NCBI RefSeq assembly: GCF_000003815.2
Contig: NC_049997.1
Location: 16,089,153-16,141,791 of the forward strand
Reading direction: 5' to 3'
From: Branchiostoma floridae
Lineage: Eukaryota > Chordata > Leptocardii > Amphioxiformes > Branchiostomatidae
Length of the DNA stretch: 52,639 nucleotides
Within the stretch, counting starts at the first letter, position 1. Each line of letters starts with the position of its first letter. This document shows positions 10,694 to 21,000 of this stretch, piece after piece. The notes under the pieces were generated by a model. It had not been told where the DNA came from and did not search any database. It saw only the letters and a program-made list of their open reading frames with translations. The position numbers and the translations under genes were made by a program.

Positions 10694-10867
10694 AAGATTG
10701 CAGATGAGGTCTGCCTGCAAACGCAACACTCTTCTCCACCAGAGCTTCCCGAACGGCATCCACGCTGTTCAGCACCACCACATCCGTCATGCCCTTCTTC
10801 AGGCTGAAAACGTCGCCATATTTCTTGGCAAGGTCGATGAAGGTCAAATGGGACTTGCCGGAGAACA
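10694..10867 (-). CDS. P450 exon 2
   Basis: Residues 44-100, starting FSGKSHLTFIDLAKKYGDVF and ending AFAGRPHLQS. This is the A-helix and beta-1 region of CYP2-clan enzymes (LAKKYGDVFSL is characteristic). Acceptor TTACAG, donor TCTT|GTGAGT. A long hairpin element begins about ten bases past the donor, and its flanking direct repeat overlaps the donor hexamer. Confidence 0.88.
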
Positions 10868-10972
10868 CTGTAATACAATTGCAATCGTCAGTGGCTGCTA
10901 CCTACCAACATGACCAAATACCAAACTGTCTTTAGCTACATTTGCTTGGAATATTGTTATTACTCTGTGACC

Positions 10973-11553
10973 GGAGGGTAACCTCAGGCGATGGAGTATT
11001 GTTTTTGACGATGTAACGCGCGTTCGCAATTATGGTTTATGTTGGTTGTGGTGTGTGGCATGGTGTTTATATCAGATACATAGAACACATCACATCGACT
11101 TTAGTTCAAAGCTAACATACCTATTACTGCCAAATTTAAAACACAATCCTGTACGCATCAACAGCAAAATAAGAAAGAACGACACCAAATGAAAACAACC
11201 TCACAGCTTCACCATGGATACCTGAAACACTCGCAACTGCGAACAGCTGACGACACGATGTGCACAAAACGATCATCCGATAGATGTTCCACATTACCGC
11301 ATATATCTGCTTGGAGATAGGCTAATTACAAAACCACGTGACCTATAGGTTAGCTGTTCTACAATACCAGGGAAATAGGGGTAATTTCGAAAATTATTAC
11401 ATCGATTATAAAAACAAAAAGTGCATCATCGCACAACTGAGTTTGGGCACAACTACATATCAATGCGACAATGGGAACATATAACAGATACAGATGCGAA
11501 CGCGCGTTACATTGACAAAACTAAAACTAAAATGTCGCCGGAGGTTGCCCTAC
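10973..11553. mobile_element. TIR element of about 0.58 kb in P450 intron 1
   Basis: Left end GGAGGGTAACCTCAGGCGAT and inner GATGTAACGCGCGTTCGCA. The right end carries the inverse, TGCGAACGCGCGTTACATTG and GTCGCCGGAGGTTGCCCTAC. The core includes ATTACATCGATTATA, also seen near 9492. No transposase frame. Confidence 0.75.
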
Positions 11554-11589
11554 TTAACTACCTATCTACTTAACTACTTATCTACTTAC

Positions 11590-11716
11590 TGGAAAGATTT
11601 CCAATGACAGGCCAGGGAAACGGGCCGGGGGGCATTCGCCATCGTCTGATGTAATCCATCAACCATGTCACGAAAAGTACAGCAAAAAGACTGACGAAAA
11701 GCGTGATCAACAACAT
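11590..11716 (-). CDS. P450 exon 1: membrane anchor and proline hinge
   Basis: Encodes residues 1-42 plus one base. MLLITLFVSLFAV starts a hydrophobic helix of about 20 residues, followed by a basic stretch (DYIRRWR) and the proline-rich PPGPFPWPVIGNLS typical of microsomal P450s. The donor is CCA|GTAAGT. The ATG at 11716 is chosen because the helix begins there and an acceptor-like site lies four bases upstream. Confidence 0.85.
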
Positions 11717-11889
11717 CTTCCTGCAAATAAAATGCAGATTAGAAATATAAAACTTATATACAACGCAATGCGAAAAGTAGAAAAAAGAGTTCGTGTATGC
11801 CGTGATCATGTTATAGCCCAGACCAAGGACGTTATATAACGTCCTTGCCTTATAAATATGACCCATATTTGAGGAGAAAGAGGAACGTT

Positions 11890-12380
11890 TCAGCTCGCTG
11901 AAGAGCTAGTCTTCCACTGGTCGTGACAGAGAGGACAGACGCTATGTACGGTATTTACAGGGAAATTCCCCTAGCTGTTCACGACAAGCACATCGAACAG
12001 TGAACCACGGCTTAACCTCCCGTTCTAATACCTGTCACATTATCCAGGATCTTCGGGCGTATCGATGGAAGATCGGCCATATTTAAGATCGACAGAGCCA
12101 GAGGGGTACGCGTATTTTTTACCTGAAAACCGTACCTGTTACATATAAGGTACTTTGTACCTTATTGTGCTTAAAATAACGTTATTATTATAAGCGAGGC
12201 TCTGGCGATTACCACAGAATCGTCGTCCGATCGATTTTCGCCAAATGTGACAGGGGTATAAGGACTGCAACCCTTTTTGGTAGCGTGCATCTCGGGTGAG
12301 CGACACAGCCGGAATCGAGCTCACGGCTTCTACAGTTCCAGATGCAAGGCCGCTAACCACTGAATTGAGCAATATCAATT
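11890..12380 (-). repeat. SINE split by a TAA-target TIR element
   Basis: The segments 11890-12028 and 12259-12380 together match the uninterrupted copy at about 37790-38040. Shared landmarks are GACAGACGCT.TGTAC.GTATTTACAGG, TTCCCCTAG, GACTGCAA and CGGGTGAG.GACACAGCCGGAAT. Read on the minus strand, the ATCGAGCTCACGG stretch resembles a tRNA B-box. The interruption is the 230-bp element at 12029-12258. Confidence 0.75.
12029..12258. mobile_element. TIR element, TACCCCTGTCACA family, copy A
   Basis: Ends TACCTGTCACATTATCC and TGTGACAGGGGTA, flanked by TAA on both sides (12026-12028, 12259-12261). The 3-bp TAA target and short TIRs fit a PIF/Harbinger-type non-autonomous element. Two further copies at 19371 and 39297 share the internal CGATCTTCCATC and GGCGATC blocks. 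Confidence 0.85.
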
Positions 12381-14440
12381 ACAGACAAACACTGCGGAAT
12401 GAAGCGCAAATGTTCCTCATACTAGTATCATGGTACCCATGTCCCTCAATATCTGTCTTTGCATGAGTTCAGGAAGGAACTGTTCCAAAAGAAAATGCCC
12501 TCACAAGCGCACAAGTCTAGTAGCGGTAAAGACATACAGTTTTATGCATTTCTTTGCGTTACTACATGTACCACATTTACGTTCAATTGTACGACATTAA
12601 GAGATATCAAGCAAGGGATAAAGATTATGTACCTGCTCCGCGTCTGCCACCTCGGAAAGAAAAATGAAAACCTGCCGTAAGAATGCCGTAAAACCGGTTC
12701 TCTGTCATATACATGACTGATTTTCTTTCTAATTGGGTCAATTATACACGAGGTTATTATTTTTTTCTGACACTCTTAGTCGTTTTCGACGAAAAATATG
12801 TTCATCCTGTGCAAAAGTGCATAATTTGGTGCATTAGTTTTTTTACAGAAATTTCCCCCTTCAATGTACCAACATTAAGCAAGTTGAAGGAATAAAAACT
12901 CATGTCATCTTGTAGATGTAGGGGTGTCATTTCACCCCCAAGCAGCAGGTCTTGATTCTGGTAGGAATTTTTGTGATTCCGGACCAATATCTTTAGAACC
13001 TCTGGGTGGATTGCGATCACGTTTGCTATGGGGATAGATATTGTGAGCCATTGTGCTATAGCGTGCATTAGAAGTTTGCTGCAGTTTTGTGGTTCGTTTG
13101 CAAAAAAATTATTTACACCCCTTTTGGTCAGGAGTGGAGTGGTCCTAGTCAGTTTGTTTAGATGGCCAATTGGCTGGAGGCAGCCCACCCGCACCAGCTG
13201 GGTGCAACCAGTGTTTAGTTTCAGTGCCCTGCAGTCATTATGGTTTCTTCTACACCTTCTAGCATCTCCTTCAAAAGTGTTACATTTATCAGGTTATATG
13301 AAATGTACATCTACAAAAGTGAATGTTACCTTGTTACCTCCATGAAAAATGGAGGTACTGTTTTTGTTTTATGATGTTTTGGGGGTATATATCAGTTTTT
13401 GCAGTTTTGTGTTTGATTAAAAAATATATCAGAGTAACTGTGACCATCCCTGTGACCACTGTATGGAATGAACCATTATATACCCATTAGGGATATGTGC
13501 CAGGTGCAGGTGTAACAATAGGAAATAAAAATGAAATGGCTAGGTCACTAAAAAGGTGTAGTTTTGGATCTCACTGTTTATCATAAGTAGATATATAAGA
13601 ACAATGATGGAATAATTTTGCCAAACGTCAAACCATATTAACCCTACGCACCATCACAAAACAAAATATTTCATGCAGGTTTGAGTTTTTTTGTTTGTTT
13701 TGTATTTGCTGTTATTTTGTTAGAATATCTCTATGTTAAGAGGCTCTGTCTGTAAAAACCAAGCATAGGGTGGCCAAACTCAAAAAATCGATTTTCCTTA
13801 AATTTTGTGTGGTGGTAGGGCCTTGGTCCAAACCTACAAAAATGGCAAAGTTTTAGATCTGCGGTCACCGGTTGCCATGGCAACGGCCATTTTTCAAAAT
13901 GGCGGATTTTCAGCAAGGGAAGGCCTTGGTCGCGTCCAAAATAGGCCTCCTTTGGACTCCTGTAGCCCCCACAAATTAACTGATATTTTATTGATTCTCG
14001 GATATGTTATTACCCATATTCTAATAAAAAAAAATGATATATAGTGATGCTCAAAATGTTTTTGTAGTGAGGTGCAGCAGATGTTTGAAAATGATGTGTT
14101 TTCGTGAATTTCCAAAATTGACAAAAATCAATTTTTTGACCATTTTTATTGACCATTAGCTCATTTACAGGCAAATCAATTTGCTTGATTTTTGGCACAG
14201 TTATAGTTTGAACCTTTGTATACATCATATGTAAAAAAAAGTTTGGGCCTTTTACGTATCGAACCGTGGTGGCCCCGAGAGTAAACCAATATTTCCATTT
14301 CAAGAAAATCGTAACCATAGAATTATTCCTGGAAAAACAGTCATAGCTTACCAAAAATGAATTTCAGTTTCATGTTATGTAGCAGAGGAACTTACCTATC
14401 ACTTATAAAAGCAGGGTTGTTCTATATTTTTTTATAATTG
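12376..14440. other. Gene-poor intergenic stretch
   Basis: No supportable gene. A minus-strand open frame at 12802-13194 has no recognisable domain. At 13337-13356 the palindrome ACCTCCATGAAAAATGGAGGT marks the CATGGAGG repeat family also seen at 9640, 41270 and 41428. At 13873-13905 a CATGGCAACGGCCATTTTT stretch can form a short hairpin. Confidence 0.4.
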
Positions 14441-14454
14441 CCTTTAAAATGATT

Positions 14455-15125
14455 TTATTGAGTTTTTTTCGTCATTTTTAGACCAAAAAATGTATATTTT
14501 GGCCCAAGCACCCTGGTATTGCAACCAAATGACCTGAAATTTGGTATAGGAATGTCCTGGACAAGTACACACATGGGTTGATAACTGGTTTGCCATGTAA
14601 TAGAACAAAATGCTGAATTTGGTGACTTTTTTTGGCATTTTCGGCCCAAAAAGTACATTTTTGGCCCCTGTACCCTGGTTTTACAACCGAATGCCCTGAA
14701 ATTTGGTATAGGAATGCCCTGGACACATGCGCACATAGATTCAATAACCATTTTGGCATACTGTTCAACAAAATGCTTAATTTTTTCCAAAAAAAGTACA
14801 TTTTTGGCTCCCATACCCTGGTTTTACAACTGATGAATGACCTGGAATTCGGTATAGCAATGCCCTGAACATACATGTATGCGCACATGGATTCAATAAC
14901 ATATTTTGCATACAGTACAACAAAATGCTTTATTTTGAACATTTTGCCATTCTTTTTTCCCAAAATCATTTTTCGCTCCTGTTCCCTGGTTTTCCAAGTA
15001 AATAACCGGTAAAAATTTGGTATAGGAGCGCCTTGGGAATGGCTTTTATAACCCGTTTTTGCATACAGTGCAACAAAACGCGTAATGTTGTAATTTTTGG
15101 TCATTGTTTTACCCAAAGTACATTT
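14455..15125. repeat. Four tandem copies of a unit of about 160 bp
   Basis: Units starting near 14478, 14645, 14790 and 14955 share TACCCTGGTTTTACAAC, ATTTGGTATAGGAATGCCCTGGA and CAACAAAATGCT, with growing divergence toward 15125. A minus-strand frame of 212 codons spans them and translates to a repeated IPNFRSFGCKTR/KHFVVLYAK pattern. Parallel frames exist in the other phases, so this is satellite rather than coding sequence. Confidence 0.8.
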
Positions 15126-15439
15126 CTGGCTCTACTTAGCTTTTATTTGCCCATTCTCTTTAGTTTATAGTTTGTTTTTAACTGTTGCTGGAGGTGTGGG
15201 TCCTGTGAAGGACGTATAAATCCCGTTGCCCACACCTTGTAGGTGTCTACTTTTTAAGTGGCTATGCGTGCGACCTTTGTCCACCTATATGATTACAGGC
15301 GAAGAGGGTCAGCCTAGGGGTTAGGTAGGACCTGATGACTGATATATAATTTAGTGATGACCAACTGTGAGCTTCTTGGAAGCCAAGGATCCACCTGCTC
15401 TAGTTTTCGCCAATGTTGTACATACACAAAAAGGAACAC

Positions 15440-15875
15440 ACAGTGGAATGTCGGGCACTTCGGCCCCTTGGCAATCAGGACATTTCGGCCCCAAGCCGAG
15501 GACACTTCGGCCCCAAGCCGAGGACACTTCGGCCCCAAGCCGAGGACACTTCGGCCCTGGGTCCAGTCCACGATAGTTATCTAACACGTAGCCCGAGTTG
15601 ACTACATAACGTATAATTTTAGGACGTATGATTTTAATTATACAGTATATTATAAAGTGTTCTCCTGTTTACTCGAGAAAATCGCCATTAATGATTACGC
15701 TTTTTTTGCGTTTCCTTAAATTGCATAGCATGCCCACAACATAAGAACTAGCGGGGCCGAAGTGTCCTCTGAGTCTGGGCCGAAATGTCATCGGCCTGAG
15801 GCCGAAGTGTCCTGGACTTGGGGCCGGAATGTCCGGGCCGAAGTGTCCATGTGCCGAACTGTCCTGATACCCACA
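15440..15875. repeat. Inverted pair of GGCCGAAGTGTCC minisatellites
   Basis: Left: repeats of CACTTCGGCCCCAAGCCGAGGA (24-bp period, 15440-15560). Right: the same motif in opposite orientation (15751-15870), imperfectly. The flanks (TGTACATACACAAAAAGGA at left, GTGGCACATACATACACAAA at right) also pair, giving a hairpin-like composite around a 190-bp AT-rich spacer. Confidence 0.8.
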
Positions 15876-17289
15876 CAGTGTGGCACATACATACACAAAC
15901 ACATACACAAACACACACACAAACACAGAGATGCACACACCGCGCGCTATTTTCAGTCTCCAAGACCTCAAATCCCCAACACACCAGTTTTATTTTTCTA
16001 TGTCTTCCTTGGACCTATAAAAATCACATGGAAATTCGGTACGTCGCTGAAAAAGCCTTTAAAAGCATTCTGCGTACGTTATATACTGTATTCGTGACAC
16101 TTTGCACGGTCAGATGCTTAAACATGCGGATCTTACCGGTACTGCAGTCATTAACATAATTTATGTCTAAGCTATTTTAGCGATCTTTAAATGATTTGAC
16201 GCTATACATGTACCGTGCACAGGTAGCTGTTGTATGTTTTTCTTAGTAAATTTAAATTTCCTACTAATCTAAGCTATTCATGTGGAATTTTAAACCTTTA
16301 ATATGGTCAAATTATCAACAATTTTAAGACATCCCACAATTGGAAAAAAAAGATATTTAATTTGATCTGTTAACGTTTCTTTCTAACACAACGGAGATGA
16401 ATCCTTTGAAGATCTTGGCAGGAGGCTAACCTTATTTTTACTAGGAAGGCCTATATTTGCTAAGCATATTTCAAAATTTTTGATTGCCCTACATTATGGT
16501 CCAATGGGGGCATATAAAAACAAAGAAGGAGTAAACATTACGCATACGGAATCTGCAAGTACATTTGTATGTGATATCAGTTCACTGGAAGGCTAACTAA
16601 GTGGGAGTATTATATATTTGCCTAAGATTTTATTCTGCCCTAGTCAGGGCATCCAAAAAATTCCTAAACGCAAACCTATTCATATTCACACAATCCTTAG
16701 TTATGTAGATGCCATACTTTGTACCCCGTACAATGGGCGCCGCCATATTGTCTCGGGCGCGGCAAAAGAAACATCGTGTTGCAATCCAATAACAATTTAT
16801 TCTAGGTTGCGGCTGTATTTAATTTTTGGTGAAAATTTTGCAACAGAACTATGTCATGGTGTTACATTATTTTATGTAAATACAATTAATATTATTAATT
16901 TTACTATTCTAAGGAACATTTGTACGTGTAGATGGATTAAAAGAAAAAAAACCGCAAGGTTTAATAATGTGTGCATATTTTATGTTAATGAGCTGCAGTA
17001 CTGGCATGAATCACACGTCAATGGAACTAAATATTTTACCTTTGTAGAAATCATTCGTTTTACAATTCACCTTATTGGAGCCAATATCTGAGTAATGATG
17101 CTGTTTTATCTGCACGGGACCCCCATTTTACGTCCTTTCCGAAAGGTGAATGCAATTCCTTACAACATGTCCGAGCTGAGCCAACCATGGGATCGAACTC
17201 AGGCCCACGGATTCATGGAATTGGATCCAGGTTCGGCCACAGAGACATATATACCCTGAAAACACAGCTGTAGGCTTGTACACTAAGGA

Positions 17290-17535
17290 CAAGCTTCCGA
17301 AGACCTGAAATGACCCTTACTATTGTGGTGTGTTCTCTAATTTGCTCGAGGTGTGGCTCTCCACGGACCGGCGGAGCTTTCAACATAATGCCCCGTACTA
17401 TCCCTAGCCCAAACTTTATAATATATTTAATGGTCGAGTGAGAAACTGTTGTTAGGTGCATTTCCACCGGTGCAAACTAGGATTTGAACCCAGATTTTAG
17501 GATTTCAACGGCTTAACCAGCTTAACGGCCACTAT
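17290..17535 (-). repeat. tRNA-headed SINE fragments
   Basis: Minus-strand SINE material. GTGTGGCTCTCC and TAGGATTTGAACCCAG (inverse of a B-box) are landmarks shared with 21310-21500, 30575-30790, 31940-32040 and 38385-38560. A second B-box-like CATGGGATCGAACTC lies just before it at 17187. Confidence 0.55.
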
Positions 17536-17536
17536 G

Positions 17537-17765
17537 TAGCGCTAGTTTACCTTTATCCGCAAGGTGACCTATTCAAACCTATCGCAGTTTGATAAAACAA
17601 CGGATGTAGTACATCTGTACAGCCGTCGTTAAACTTTAGTATCAAACTGTTATATTTTCAAAATATTGCAGTTTGAAACCACCGCCCTTCTTCTCTGAAT
17701 ACCCCTAAATACACTGTTTTGAAAACAACGGATATATGTTACTCCTAGCCGTTGCATACTTCGAG
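17537..17765. mobile_element. TIR element, GTAACGCTAGTTCACC family, diverged copy
   Basis: Contains GCGCTAGTTTACCTTTATCC, then AACAACGGATG and the inverse end with AAACAACGGATATATGTTAC. The extreme right end is decayed. The central TTTGAAACCACCGCCC block matches 5202-5216 and the 41770 region. Confidence 0.65.
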
Positions 17766-18242
17766 TGGGGCTGCTCTTATTTTAGGGGAAAGCTGCATGC
17801 AGCTTCTTCGCGATTTTAACGTTGCCTAGGTTCTCTTTAATATGTCGGGAGAGGGAGTTTGCCGAATGAGATAAAACTACTTTCAACGGCATACTCCCAT
17901 CCTCGGCAAACTCCCTTTCCCCACTCCCCAAACAGATGTTAGTCTTTCTGTTGTTTTAGTTTTAACGTTTTGTTAGTCGTTATCGGGCTTTCTATTCTGT
18001 ATTGTATTGTATTGTATTGTATTGACTATTGTATTTGTACAACTGAAAAAACGTCAAAAAACAGCTGGAGCCTAAACTTTCTTTTTTTTTTTAGAGTACC
18101 TTTTCCCGGCATATTAAAGAGAACCAGTAGCCAACGTTGAAAATTGCGAATCAGCGCCACCCCAACCCTTAAAATGAAATTGAAAAAATAAACAGCCCTG
18201 TTCGAAGACTGCAACGGAGGCTAGGTTACCCCGCGAATGAAG

Positions 18243-18370
18243 TAGCCTCTACCAGGCTCCGTGGATCAGTAGTATCATTATTCGTGGTGAGGAAACGTAC
18301 TCTTCTGGCCGGCTCCATTTGTCCAATTTCTACAATTAGACCACCGATCCACGAAGCCTGGTAGAGGCTA
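18243..18370. mobile_element. 128-bp TIR element with perfect 9-bp target duplication
   Basis: Ends TAGCCTCTACCAGGCTCCGTG and CACGAAGCCTGGTAGAGGCTA. The flanks CGAATGAAG (18234-18242) and CGAATGAAG (18371-18379) are identical. A 9-bp duplication with such termini fits a Mutator-like (MULE) non-autonomous element. Confidence 0.92.
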
Positions 18371-19370
18371 CGAATGAAGACGAATTCGCATTTTGTACAC
18401 ATGGATCCTATCAAAGTTTGAACCAAAACGGAAGAAATATGCAATTCATGAACTACCAATTAATTTTCAGGTCACAGCTACATGGAATTACGAGGTAACC
18501 TCACATGGCTTTAACATTCACCTTATGTGACCTTATTTTGGCTGTTCCGAAGTCCAAGTATATTGACCTCTGCGGTCACGGTCAGATGCCTCTGGCTAGT
18601 CAAAGTTAAAGTGGCACCATGTGGTGAAGGGGGAGGGGGGCACGGCATAGTCAGGTGGAAGTTGAAGTCTGTTATCGTCGAAACGCTAATGACGAACTTA
18701 AATAGGAAAGTCATCTAGAATGTCTCTTGTGTCTTGACACAGCCTTTATGAACTAAAATATGTATTTCGAGGTTGGAGTTTAAGATAGGTGCGAGGAATG
18801 ATCAACTGTTTGAAGAGAGCCCCACGTCGAGCAAAAAAAAACACCACAATTTTCGAAAAGATTATGGTCTCATCCCGGTATGACCGAATCAAACCGGTCA
18901 GTCTTACATAACAAACGGGTAGTTTACTGGGTTCGCAAACAAACAAATAAACAACCACACTACCTAATGCAGCTGGGATTAGCGAGGGATTGGAGATGAT
19001 CTAATCCTGTATTTCCTTGCCCAAAAATGTTTCTGTCAAAATAGAATTGTCGCTGGAAAATTGTAAAGCTTGGTCAGAGGAGTTAGCTGAGTCTAACATT
19101 TGCAAGCGAATAAAATCAAAGAAAATATTTCATTAATTAGTTTGGCCAATTTGTGCACACGTGATTTCTGAAGTCTGCAGTAGCTAGTGTATTGAGACTC
19201 AAGGAAACCACAAATAAAGATGCGACAGGTCCTTAATGAATACAAATTACTATCCAGACAATCAGTAGTATTGACTTCCGCACGCTGGTGACTTTTATTT
19301 GTTATCGTTTTTTTTTAAGGTAAACTTTTATTAGATAACAGGTAGTCCTATTGCCTTTCTGAGGTTGTAA

Positions 19371-19613
19371 TACCCCTGTCACATTTTGCGAAAATCGATA
19401 TCGATCAGACGACGATTCTGCGGCAATCGCCCAGCCTCGATTATAATAATAACTTTATTGCACAACAATTGTACAAGGTAAAAAGCATGGAATAAATGTG
19501 ACAGGGACGGGTTTCTGGTGAAAAATACGCGCATGCGCAACCCTACGTCAATCTTAAATATGGCCGATCTTCCATCGATACACCCGAAGATCTTGGATAA
19601 TGTGACAGGGGTA
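19371..19613. mobile_element. TIR element, TACCCCTGTCACA family, copy B
   Basis: Ends TACCCCTGTCACATTTTGCG and GATAATGTGACAGGGGTA, flanked by TAA (19368-19370, 19614-19616). An internal TGTGACAGGGACGG repeats part of the terminus, as in copy C. Confidence 0.88.
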
Positions 19614-19788
19614 TAAAGACAGTGAGTCCCCTCGCCTCCCATCGCCTTTTCCTTCTCCAACTGAGATCAGGTATTCATTTTTACACCTGGGTGGAGTGAG
19701 GAAAGTTGCCTAAACTCATTGAAAGGATCGGTAGCATGATAGAGACTGAACCCAGGACCTCTTGGTTCTTGGCCAAACACTATAGCTA

Positions 19789-20103
19789 GGGGCACAACCC
19801 GCCGTACTTGCAAGTGCGTGCTGTCTACGTGCCAAAACGTGGGCAATCTTTTGGTATCCGTAAGTGGTAAGTACCGCCTCCGTACGAACTACGGATTTTG
19901 GAGCACGCAGACACGCCGTAGAAATTTAAGTGCATGCAGAACTTTCTCTGCGTTCGGGCTGCGGAATCGCCCTCCGTACGTGCCAATACGTATACGGGCG
20001 ACGCACCTGCCTTGTACAGACTGAACGTTTTCAGGAATACGTGGCGGACGTGGCCTCCACAAAAAACGTACGGACAAATTGCACGTACGGCGGGTTGTGC
20101 CCC
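19789..20103. mobile_element. CpG-rich TIR element (ACGTAC-rich), copy 1
   Basis: Perfect 19-bp inverted ends: GGGGCACAACCCGCCGTAC and its complement at 20085-20103. The inside is strewn with CGTACG/ACGTGC words and CCGCCTCCGTACGAAC. A second copy lies at 39901-40212. The start abuts a SINE B-box segment (19735-19788). Confidence 0.88.
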
Positions 20104-20248
20104 AGGCTTATGCTACATAACCCACTATTGTATGTTGGTTTTAGACAATGACTTGCATGAGGATATACGGCTGAAGCAAAGCCTTGGGCGATTCCATCTC
20201 CTCACACCGTTTGTTTGCATTGCATACCCGGGAAACCGCCTCATGGCG

Positions 20249-20998
20249 TTAAGGTGGGGTCACACATGCGTATATATTCAAGTCCGTTTGAGGTGCGTAT
20301 GACAATCTTAGTCTCTACCAGGCTCCACAGGTCGCGGGAAAAATAGTACAAATTGGACAAATATAGATACATAAAATGCCAGATGAGTTAGCTGACCGAG
20401 AATTATGGTTAGCGACCAAGCTAACTCGTCTGCCATGTTACCTGTTTACGTTTGTCCAATTTCTATTATTTTTCCAACGACCTGTGGGGCCTGGTGGAGG
20501 CAAATACTCCCATGCGCGCCTCATACAGACTTAAATATATATGCAGGTGTGACCCCACAATTAGTCTCTACCAGGCTCCACAGGTCGCGGGAAAAATAGT
20601 GCAAATTGGACAAATATAGATACATAAAATGCCAGATGAGTAAGCTCATGACCGAGAATTATGGTTAGCGATCGGCTAACTCGTCTGCCATGTTACCTGT
20701 TTACGTTTGTCCAATTTCTAATATTTTTCCAACGACCTGTGGAGCCTGGTGGAGGCAAATACTCCCATGCGCGCCTCATACGGACTTAAATATATACGCA
20801 GGTGTGACCCCACCTTTAGTCTCTACCAGGCTCCACAGGTCGCGGGAAAAATAGTACAAATTGGACAAATATAGATACATAACATGCCAGATGAGTAAGC
20901 TCATGACCGAGAATTATGGTTAGCGACCAAGCTAACTCGTCTGACATGTTACCTGTTTACGTTTGTCAAATTTCTAATATTTTTCCAACGACCTGTAA
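20249..20998. repeat. Palindrome-in-palindrome array, three cassettes
   Basis: After an outer left arm (GGTGGGGTCACACATGCGTA, 20254), three cassettes start at 20310, 20563 and 20818 (periods 253 and 255 bp). Each cassette is itself inverted: GTCTCTACCAGGCTCCACAGG... pairs with CCTGTGG.GCCTGGTGGAGGC, and TTGGACAAA pairs with TTTGTCCAA. Cassettes 1 and 2 end with the inverse of the outer arm. Cassette 3 stops at CGACCTGTA (20998). Confidence 0.85.
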
Positions 20999-21000
20999 TG

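Larger units (their letters stand above)
3500..11716 (-). pseudogene. Cytochrome P450 gene, CYP2 clan, CYP17/CYP1-like, ten exons, broken at exon 9
   Basis: Haem-thiolate monooxygenase, expected on the ER membrane, that would oxidise a small lipophilic substrate using electrons from P450 reductase. Seen: N-terminal anchor and PPGP hinge (exon 1), I-helix GGTETT (residues 294-299), K-helix EVLR (351-354), PERF (406-409) and haem loop VGRRAC (exon 10). Exons on the minus strand: 11716-11590, 10867-10694, 10139-10046, 8498-8340, 7591-7479, 6171-6085, 5445-5320, 4943-4704, 4041-about 3899, 3659-3500. All introns except the last have GT-AG ends with matching phases and no internal stop, giving about 473 residues before the break (family usual 490-510). 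The haem phenylalanine and the exon 9 donor are replaced by a TIR element. An acceptor-like TTATTTGCAG just upstream of the ATG suggests a 5'UTR intron. Similarity to vertebrate CYP17 around the I-helix and the LWALHHD segment is recalled, not computed. The substrate cannot be told. Confidence 0.85.

Noticed and set aside
12802-13194. 130-codon minus-strand frame as a P450-like or retroelement exon
   Set aside because: No P450 motif and no reverse-transcriptase motif could be found. It is adjacent to CATGGAGG-family repeat DNA.
14478-15116. Longest open frame (212 codons, minus) as a gene
   Set aside because: It lies wholly on a four-unit satellite, other phases are open too, and the peptide only mirrors the DNA repeat.
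16618-17091. 157-codon plus-strand frame as a gene
   Set aside because: AT-rich composition, no domain, no splice context.
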